From Phocoena phocoena (taxonomy: Eukaryota; Chordata; Mammalia; Artiodactyla; Phocoenidae): DNA of 64,000 bases. Made by a program: the position numbers and the translations under genes. Positions 55,431 through 64,000 of the stretch are shown in pieces. Below the pieces are notes generated by a model that saw only the letters and a list, made by a program, of their open reading frames with translations, did no database searches and was not told the origin of the DNA. Positions within the stretch are counted from its first letter, which is position 1; each line of letters begins with the position of its first letter. Where the stretch lies: NCBI RefSeq assembly GCF_963924675.1, contig NC_089230.1:3473001-3537000 (forward strand), in the 5' to 3' direction.

Positions 55431-57949
55431 TTTCTTTGGACTGGGAAAATAAATGACCTTAAATTAAGAATTTTTAAAAGCTGAAAAATCTACGAACATT
55501 ACACAAATCCAGAAAATTAACATAATACTATATTAACTTTAGTTATTTCCACTTTTGAGGAATTGTGAATAATATTAATGCAATTTTAAATAACTCCCTA
55601 GAAGAACAGTTTCATGGGAAATGCTGGGTCATGTTGCTTTTACTGGAGTGTTTTTATGTGTTGACTTATGTTTTGGCCTTTTTGATGAGAGTTTAATCTT
55701 ATCTCTTGGATAGGGATCTTTGAGTCTTCTGAGTCCATTTAAGACATCGTAAGATGTGTTTAGATGTGTGAAAAATATCATCTGTTTCATACTTATCCTA
55801 CTTAGCTTCGATTTCTTAGAGATTTATTTTATTTACTAGGTTTCTAATTGTAAGAAGGAATCGTTTAGTGGCAGAGCTTTCCAGGATTGGCTAAGCCTCT
55901 AATCTCTTACGCAATGTTTGACGTAATGGGCAATATTGAATGTTCACTTAATGAATGAGATTGAATAAGTGAATGAATGACTCACAAGCACTCTAATGTA
56001 TACAATGAAATTAGTTTTGATTCACGGTAAGATCGTGGTATAAGGTTATTATCTTAGCTCATATATTAAAAGTCAGCATTTTGTATTACTTCGAACTGGA
56101 ATCTTTAGAGTAATTTAAACATTGCTTACCACAGAAAATGAGTCACTTGTTAGTGCCCAAGGACACACTGTCTAAAGGTAGCTGTTATTTTATTCTACTA
56201 CGTCCTAGTAGTTGTCGAACATGGTAGAAAGGGAATAATCATATATGCAATTCAAAGTGAAATATGATATTTATGATTATTTTAAATATTTTTCAGTTGC
56301 TCTTTTCCTTTAATGATTTAATTTGGATACATGATAGAGGGGGAAGCGTGTGGCCAATTTATTCTAAAGCCCCAGAAGCTCTCATAGGTCTCATGTTAAC
56401 CTCACTTTTCCATTCGTTAATGAAAAATTACTTTTGGAAATGTAAAAGTTGCTTATAATTTGTTCTTGCAATCTTAACATGCAAAGTGGTGTCAGACTAC
56501 TAAGTGCTTTTATACTGTCATCAGAAACAGTGCCAGCAAGTAAGGTTTCATGTGTGATGTGGTAGTAGAAGGTTCTTTGATCTGGATCAATAAAAACAGG
56601 TGAGGGACAGCCTGTTTTGGATGTGTGTAGATCTTTGGGAATAATGTAACTCAATAAAGCAATCATTAATTTGACAGTTTAGGAGTTTTATATTTTTGAA
56701 TATCAGGGTTAGAATAGGGAAGCAGTATGGTGGTTATAGGTAATTACGGTCAGAAAATATAATTAAAATTGCAGTATTCAGACAGTTTGCTGTAATTCTG
56801 CTGTTTCTCTGGACTGTTTGTAACATTAGAATGATCCTGTATTTATCTTCTGATTCTTACTATGCTTTCATGCTTCCTGAGATAGTAAATTGAGTTGTGG
56901 AAAGTTAATTTGACTGAACTTATACATCTGTGATGCTGTTGGGAGTATATTTTAAAAAGGAAACCTAATACGGATACCATCATTTGGTTGTTAACTCTAT
57001 AACTTATTTCTGGAGAAGTTCGAGAATTAACTTAATTTCCATATTATTGTAATTACATTGTAATTATACTCTTATCTCTTGGTAATAGCACACAGGCAGA
57101 CTCAGTTTCACATACAGAAATACTAGTCTGTTACTTCCTGACTGCCACTCCAGCACGGTGGGCTTCAATAAGTATTCGTCGCACCATCTGCAGGGGGTGT
57201 AGCTCAGGTTAGCTACCAGTTTATACAGTTACGTGGTTATTGTGTTTGTTATCCACTCATTCATTTGTTCACTCATATATTTACCACATGCTAGTCAAAA
57301 CAGTTCTAACTATTCGATGTATGGTTAGGCCGTCTGGTCTGCCAGCCCAACAATGTTAAATGAAAAGTTGGAGAATATTACCTTTTGTAATTTATCGTCA
57401 TTTAAAATATATTTATTCTTTCCTTATTTTCTTAGCAAAAAAAAAAAATTACACAGGCGGGTTCTCCTCATTCTAATTATGGTAGATGTTCTACTGCAAC
57501 CAAATTTTGGAAATGCATATTTGGTAATGAAATTAAATTTGTTTCACTTTTAAAGTCAAGTGCTGAAATTAATTTCATAATATTTTCCTCTCTTTTTGAT
57601 AGATGCAGTTGAGGTTCTATTACATTTAATTATCAAATAAGATTTAAATCCTGGGATATATTTATTTAACATAGGTTAAATTAGCTTTGCCCAAGAGGAA
57701 CCTGATTTCTACTACCAGCTAATTAAAAACCTGGAAACGATAGTTTCCATAAGTTTAGAAGGGTGGCTTAAACTGATGTTGAGGATTCCCATTTCATTGT
57801 GTTTGAATTTATGTACACAAGTACTTCATGACTTAATGGACATGTAATTCCTTCATGGCAAACTTAATGGACATATAATTACTTTGTAGCAACAGATGTG
57901 CTGGGCCTATTTTAACAGGGATTTTTAACTTGAAAGCATCTGTTTAATC
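55431..57949. other. Unassigned AT-rich intronic sequence
   Basis: Only weak L2-like remains near 57250-57310. A phrase like a tRNA D-arm (GTGTAGCTCAGGTTAGCTACC, 57199-57219) has no matching tRNA body. No exon seen. Confidence 0.5.
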
Positions 57950-58465
57950 CTAATTTTAGAAATAGGGAGAATTTTGAAGATGAGAGGAATACGGGTAGAG
58001 CACAATTTTTGGGGGGCAGTGGATATTGGGAGTTCCGTTATGGACATGTTAAGTTTGAGATGTTTATTAGACATAAAAATATAGGGTCAGCTAGGCAGTT
58101 GGATATTTGAGTCTGAAATTCAGAGTACGCGTAGGGCTGAAGAAATGAATTTGAAGTCATGAGCATATAGACAGCATTTAGAGCCACGAGACTATATGAG
58201 TAAGTGTAGACAGAGGTTCAAGGACTAGGCGCCCTGTAGAATTTCAACATAGGAGTTTGAGGAAAAGGATCTAGCAAGAGAAACAAATGGGAAGTGTTCA
58301 GTGAGCTAGGAAGACAACTGAGAGAGTGTGGTGTCCTGGGAGCCAAGGGCAGAAAACCTATGGGATGGAGTGAACAGCCGTGTCAAGACGCTGCTGGTGA
58401 ATCAAGTGAGATGAGGATGAAGAAATGATCGTTTACTTTAGCAATGTGGAAGTATTAGTGATTTG
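57950..58465 (-). repeat. L2 RT-region fragment
   Basis: GGACATGTTAAGTTTGAGATG, CAGCTAGGCAGTTGGATATTTGAGTC, GAAGTCATGAGCATATAGACAGCATTTAGAGCC, GTGTGGTGTCCTGGGAGCC and GACGCTGCTGGTGAATCAAG are reverse-complement L2 reverse-transcriptase coding sequence, one of the best kept L2 pieces in the window. Confidence 0.8.
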
Positions 58466-58934
58466 GCTAAGCGCGGTTTTGGTGGAGTGGTACAGTTGAT
58501 TGGGGTGGGATTAAGAGAGAGTGGGAGGAGAGGGCTTGGAGGTGAAGTGTATATACAAGTCTTTCTTTTTTTTAACATCTTTATTGGAGTATAATTGCTT
58601 TACAGTGTTGTGTCAGTTTCAGCTGTATAACAAAGTGAATCAGCTATACATATACATATATCCCCATATCCCCTCCCTCTTGCATCTCCCTCCCACCCTC
58701 CCAATTCCCACCCCTCTAGATGGTCACAAAGTACCGAGCTGATCTCCCTGTGCTATGTGGCTGCTTCCCACTAGCTATCTATTTTACATTTGGTAGTGTA
58801 TATATGTCAATGTTACTCTCTCACTTCGTCCCAGTTTACCCTTCCCCCTCCCCGTGTCCTCAGGTCCATTCTCTATGTCTGCATCTTTATTCCTGTCCTG
58901 CCCCTAGGTTCATCAGAACCATTTCTTTTTTTTT

Positions 58935-61900
58935 TAGATTCCATATATATGTGTTAGCATACGGTATTTGTTTTGCTCTTTTTTACTTACTTCGCTCTGT
59001 ATGACAGTCTTTAGGTCCATCCACCTCACTACAGATAACTCAATTTCATTTCTTTCTATGGCTGAGTAATATTCCATTGTATATATGTGCCATGTCTTCT
59101 TTATCCATTCATCTGTCGATGGACCACGTAGGTTGCTTCTGTGTCCTGGCTACTGTAAATAGAGCTGCAATGAACAGCTGTTCATTGTGGTACATGTCTC
59201 TATTTGAATTATGATTTTCTCAGGGTGTATGCCCAGTAATGGGATTGCTGGGTCATATAGTAGTTATAGTTTTAGTTTTTTAAGGAACTTCCATACTTTT
59301 CTCCATATTGGCAGTATCAATTTACATTCCCACCAACAGTGAAAGAGAGTTCCCTTTTCTTCACACCCTCTCCAGCATTTATTGTTTGTAGATTTTTTGA
59401 TGATGGCCATTCTGACCAGTGTGAGGTGATACCTTATTGTAGTGTTGATTTGCATTTCTCTATTTATTAGTGATGTTGAGCATCCTTTCACGTGGTTGTT
59501 GGCAATCTGTATATCTCCTTTGGAGAAATGCCTATTTAGATCTTCTGCCCATTTTTTTGGATTGGGTTGTTTGTTTTTTTGATATTGAGCTGCATGAGCT
59601 GCTTATAAATTTTGGAGATTAATCCTTGGACAGTTGCTTCGTTTGCAAATATTTTCTCCCATTCTGAGGGCTGTCTTTTCGTCTTTTTATGGTTTCCTTA
59701 GCTGTGCAAAAGCTTTGAAGTTTCATTAGGTCCCATTTGTTTATTTTTGATTTTATCTCCATTTCTCCAGGAGGTGGGTCAAAAAGGATCTTGCTGTGAT
59801 TTATGTCAAAGAGTGTTCTTCCTATGTTTTCCTCTAAGAGTTTTATAGTGTCTGGCCTTACATTTAAGTCTTTAATCCATTTTGAATTTGTTTTTGTGTA
59901 CGGTGTTAGGAAGTGTTCTAATTTCATTCTTTTACATGTACCTGTCCAGTTTTCCCAGCACCACTTATTGAAGAGGCTGTCTTTTCTCCATTGTATATTC
60001 TTGCCTCCTTTATCAAAGATAAGGTGACCATATATGCATGGGTTTATCTCTGGGCTTTCTATCCTGTTCCATTGATCTATTTTTCTGTTTTTCTGCCAGT
60101 ACCATACTGTCTTGATTACTGTAGCTTTGTAGTATAGTCTGAAGTCAGGGAGCCTGGTTCCTCCAGTTCCGTTTCTCTTTCTCAAGATTACTTTGGCTAT
60201 TCGGGTTCTTTTGTGCTTCCAAACAAATAGTGAAATTTTTTGTTCTAGTTCTGTGAAAAATGCCATTGGTAGTTTGATAGGGATTGCATTGAATCTGTAG
60301 ATTGCATTGGGTAGTAGAGTCATTTTCACAATGTTGATTCTTCCAATCCAAGACCATGTTCTCCATCTGTTTGTATCATCTTTAATTTCTTTCATCAGCG
60401 TCTTATCGTTTTCTGCATACAGGTCTTTTGTCTCCTTAGGTTTACTCCTAGGTATTTTATTCTTTTTGTTGCAATGGTAAACGAGAGTGTTTCCTTAATT
60501 TCTCTTTCTGATTTTTCATCCTTAGTGTATAGGAATGTAAGAGATTTCTGTGCATTAACTTTGTATCCTGCTATTTTACCAATTCACTGATTAGCTCTAG
60601 TAGTTTTCTGGTAGCATCTTTAGGATTCTTTCTATATAGTATCATGTCATCTGCAAACACTGACAGCTTTACTTCTTCTTTTCTGATTTGAATTCCTTTT
60701 ATTTCTTTTTCTTCTCTGTTGCTGTGGCTAAAACTTCCAAAACTGTGTTGAATACTAGTGGTGAGAGTGGGCAACCTTGTCTTGTTCATGATCTTAGTAG
60801 AAATGTTTTCAGTTTTTCACCATTGAGAATGTTGTGGGCTGTGGGTTTGTCATATATGACCTTTATTATGTTGAGATAAGTTCCCTCTATCCCTTTTTCT
60901 GGAGAGTTTTTATCATAAATCGGTGCTGAATTTCGTCGAAAGCTTTTTCTGTATCTATTGAGAATATCGTTTGGTTTTATCTTTCAGATTGTTAATATAG
61001 TGTATCTAATTGATTGATTTGCATATATTGAAGAATCCTTGCATTCCTGGGATAAACCCCACTTGATCATGGTGTATGATCCTCTTAATGTGCTGTTGGA
61101 TTCTGTTTGCTAGTATTTTGTTGAGGATTTTTGCATCTATGTTCATCAGTGATGTTGGTCTGTAATTTTCTTTTTTTGTGACATCTTTGTCTGGTTTTGG
61201 TATCAGGGTGATGGTGGCCTTGTAGAATGAATTTGGGAGTGTTCCTCCCTCTGCTATATTTTGGAAGAGTTTGAGAAGGATAGGTATTAGCTCTTCTCTA
61301 AATGTTTGATGGAATTCGCCTGTGAATCCATCTGGTCCTGGGCTTTTGTTTGTTGGAAGATTTTTAATCACAGTTTCAATTTCAGTGCTTGTGATTGGTC
61401 TGTTTATATTTTCTATTTCTTCCTGGTTCAGTCTCAAAAGGTTGTGCTTTTCTAAGAATTTGTCTATTTCTTCCAGGTTGTGCATTTTATTGGGATATAG
61501 TTGCTTGTAGTAATCCCTCATGATTCTTTCTATTTCTACATTGTCAGTTGTTCCTTCTCCATTTTCGTTTCTAATTCTATTGATTTGAGTCTTCTCCCTT
61601 TTTTTCTTGATGAGTCTGGCTAGTGGTTTATCAATTTTGTTTATCTTCTCAATGAACCAGCTTTCAGTTTTATTGATCTTTGCTATCATTTCCTTCATTT
61701 CTTTTTCATTTATTTCTGATCTGATCTTTATGATTTCTTTCCTTCTGCTACCTTTGGGGTTTTTTGTTCTTCTCTCTCTAATTACTTTAGGGTTAAGGTT
61801 AGGTTGTTTATTTGAAATGTTTCTTGTTTCTTGAAGTAGGATTGCATTGCTATAATCTTCCTTCCTAGAACTGCTTTTGCTGCATCCCATAGGTTTTGGG

Positions 61901-62732
61901 TCATCGTGTTTTCACTGTCATGTGTTTCTATATTTTTTGATTTCCTCTTTGATTTCTTCAGTGATGTCTTGGTTATTTAGCCTCCATGTGTTTGTATTTT
62001 TTTCAGTTTTTTTCCTGTAATTGCTATCTAGTCTCATAGTGTTGTGGTTGGAAAAGATACTTGATACAATTTCAATTTTCTTAAATTTACCTAGGCTTGA
62101 TTTGTGACCCAAGATATGATCTATCCTGGAGAATGTTCCATGAACACTTGAGAAGAAAGTGTATTCTGTTATTTTTGGCTGGAATGTCCTATAAATATCA
62201 ATTAAGTCCATCTTGTTTAACATATTGTTTACAGCTTGTGTTTCCTTATTTATTTTCATTTTGGATGACCTGTCCATTGGTGAAAGTGGGGTGTTAAAGT
62301 CCCATTCTATTATTGTGTTACTGTTGATTTCCCCTTTATGGCTGTTTGCATTTGCCTTATATCTTGAGGTTCTCCTATGTTGGGTGCATAAACATTTTCA
62401 GTTGTCATATCTTCTTCTTGGATTGATCCCTTGATCACTATGTAGTGTCCTTCTTTGTCTCTTGTAATAGTCTTTATTTTAAAGTCTTTTTTGTCTGGTA
62501 TGAGAATTGCTACTCTAGCTTTCTTTTGATTTCCATTTGCATGGAATATCTTTTTCCATTCCCTCACTTTCAGTCCGTATGCGTCCCTAGGTCTGAAGTG
62601 GGTCTCTTGCGGACAGCATATATACTGGTCTTGCTTTTGTATCCATTCAGCCAGTCTATGTCTTTTGGTTGGAGCATTTAATCCTTTTACATTTAAGGAG
62701 TTATCGATATGTGTGTTTCTATTACCATTTTC
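58935..62732 (-). pseudogene. L1 ORF2 pseudogene (endonuclease / reverse transcriptase)
   Basis: It begins MVIETHISIT at 62732 and loses frame at once by a two-base deletion (AACTCCTTAAATG for AACTACCTTAAATG). The endonuclease part is interrupted (62567-62310, then 62277-61918). A 294-codon open stretch (61890-61006) spans the linker and early [48 protein letters not shown]. The catalytic box FADDMILY lies near 60640-60663. The C-terminal region is open for 258 codons (60395-59619; [28 protein letters not shown]) and ends in pieces. Confidence 0.9.
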
Positions 62733-62785
62733 TGAATTGTTTTGGGTTTGTTGTTGTCAGTCTTTTCCTTCTTTTGTGTTTCCTG

Positions 62786-63670
62786 CCTAGAGAAGTTCCT
62801 TTAGCATTTGTTGTAGAGCTGGTTTGGTAGTCCTGAATTCTCTTAGCTTTTGCTTCTCTGTAAAGGTTTTAATTTCTCCACTGAATCTGAATGAGATCCT
62901 TTCCTGGGTAGAATAATCTTGGTTGTAGGTTTTTCCCTTTCATCACTTTAAATATGTCCTGCCAGTCCCTTTTGGCTTGCAGAGTTTCTGCTGAAAGATC
63001 AGCTGCTAACCTTATGGGGATTCCCTTGTATGTTATTTGTTGCTTTTCCCTTGCTGCTTTTAATATTTTTTCTTTGTATTTAATTTTTGATAGTTTGATT
63101 AATACGTGTCTTGGCGTGTTTCTCCTTGGATTTATCCTGTATGGGGCTCTCTGTGCCTCCTGGACTTGATTGATTAGTTTCTTTCCCATATTAGGGAAGT
63201 TTTCATCTATAATCTCTTCAAATATTTTCTCAGTCCCTTCCTTTTTCTCTTCTTCTTCTTCTAATTGGAATGTTAGTGTGTTTAATGATGTCCCAGAGGT
63301 CTCTGAGACTGTCCTCAATTCTTTCCATTCTTTTTTCTTTATTCTGCCCTGTGGTAGTTATTTTCACTGTTTTATCTTCCAGGTCACTTATCTATTCTTC
63401 TGCCTCAGTTATTCTACTATTGATTCCTTTTAGAGAATTTTTAATTTCATTTATTTTGTTGTTCATCATTATTTGTTTGCTCTGTAGTTCTTCTAGTTCC
63501 TTGTTAAAAGTTTCTTGTATTTTCTCCATTCTACTTCCAAGATTTTGGATCATCTTTACTATCAGTACTCTGAATACTTTTTCAGGTAGATTGCCTACTT
63601 TGCCTTCATTTGTTTGGTCTGGTGAGTTTTTACCCTTGTCTTTTATCTGCTGTGTGTTTCTCTGCCATCT
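62786..63670 (-). pseudogene. L1 ORF1 pseudogene (RNA-binding chaperone protein)
   Basis: The probable start is MRWQRNTQQIKDKGKN (63670). The coiled-coil part follows (MIQNLGSRMEKIQETFNKEL, ELQSKQIMMNNKINEIKNSL). A TAG at about 63392 replaces the TGG kept in the copy at 19696. The C-terminal RNA-binding part reopens at 63318-62869 (HVLIKLSKIKYKEKILKAAR, LAADLSAETLQAKRDWQDIF, KGKNLQPRLFYPGKD) in another frame. Intact ORF1p has about 300-340 residues. Confidence 0.85.
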
Positions 63671-64000
63671 CATCTTGCTTAACTTACTGTGTTTGGGGTC
63701 TCCTTTTTGCAGGCTGCAGGTTTGTAGTTCCCATTGTTTTTGGTGTCTGCCCCCAGCAGCTAAGGTTGGTTCAGTGCATTGTGTAGGCTTCCTGTTAGAG
63801 GGCATTGGCGCCTGTATTCTGGTGGGTGGGGCTGGATCTTGTCTTTCTGGTGGGCAGGGCTACATCTGATGGTGTGTTTTGGGGTGTCTGTGAACTTAGT
63901 ATAATTTTAGGCAGTCTCTGTGCTAATGGGTGGGGTTGTGTTCCTGTCGTGCTAGTTGTTTGGCATGGGGCGTCCAGCACTGGAGCTTGCTGGCCTTTGC

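Larger units (their letters stand above)
58562..64000 (-). mobile_element. Near-full L1, minus strand, running out of the window
   Basis: The poly-A side is the T-run at 58564-58573, followed (minus strand) by 3' UTR, ORF2 (62732 to about 58935), ORF1 (about 63670 to 62786) and 5' UTR sequence to 64000. It closely follows the L1 at 18765, which shares the pre-ORF1 block CAGCAAGCTCCAGTGCTGGA / CAGCAAGCTACAGTGCTGGA. It includes the region between endonuclease and RT that the other copy lacks. Several frameshifts and stops make it inactive. Confidence 0.93.

Noticed and set aside
57199..57219. Phrase like a tRNA D-arm (GTGTAGCTCAGGTTAGCTACC)
   Set aside because: No anticodon arm, T-arm or acceptor pairing follows.
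60571..61890. Open L1 ORF2 stretches as an active reverse transcriptase gene
   Set aside because: Frameshifts and stops before and after these stretches break the protein, although the FADD box is kept.

Overview
The window is mammalian nuclear DNA, almost certainly from a cetacean. Many copies of the tRNA-derived CHR-type SINE (opening GGGCTTCCCTGGTGG, ending in poly-A) occur together with cetartiodactyl L1 elements, a ruminant/cetacean-type mariner, and the old mammal-wide repeats MIR, L2, MER5A, MER20 and MaLR LTRs. Family names rest on remembered consensus features, not on a search.

Only one protein-coding exon can be supported: a 129-base exon on the + strand at 41808-41936, with a good acceptor and donor, in phase 1 at both ends. 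It encodes the conserved N-terminal segment [20 protein letters not shown]... of phosphodiesterase PDE10A. Everything else is probably long first-intron (upstream) and next-intron (downstream) sequence of PDE10A, filled with transposon debris.

Layout. 1-1526: CpG-rich 5' UTR of an L1 on the minus strand, cut by the window edge and holding a 270-base-period duplication. 1.7-8.2 kb: a hAT-like element split by an L1 tail, L2 and MIR pieces, a CHR SINE, and an old L1 split by an ERV1-type LTR. 8.57-9.86 kb: a complete but dead mariner with both terminal inverted repeats. 10.7-11.6 kb: an ERVL-type LTR. 11.6-18.5 kb: mostly unassigned AT-rich sequence with MIR, L2 and MER20. 18.77-23.77 kb: a young-looking + strand L1 inserted in an L2; its 5' UTR is joined exactly at a GT splice-donor position and its ORF2 has an internal deletion. 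24.3-39.7 kb: L1, L2, LTR and CHR copies in nested arrangement. 39.7-43.5 kb: the exon neighbourhood, with an L1 fragment ending about 110 bases before the exon. 43.7-46.7 kb: a pair of 135-base direct repeats and three CHR SINEs. 47.6-47.8 kb: MER5A carrying a strong G-quadruplex motif. 49-52 kb: old L1 and L2 with two CHR SINEs. 53.8-55.4 kb: MIR, CHR and L1 pieces. 58.0-58.5 kb: L2. 58.56-64.0 kb: a second young-looking L1 on the minus strand, running out of the window.

The two young-looking L1s belong to the same group and lie in opposite orientation on either side of the PDE10A exon, so they form a large inverted-repeat pair. No undescribed biological system was found. The best leads are the splice-junction-like L1, the inverted L1 pair, the direct-repeat pair, the G-quadruplex block and the tRNA-like triplet in the ERV leader.
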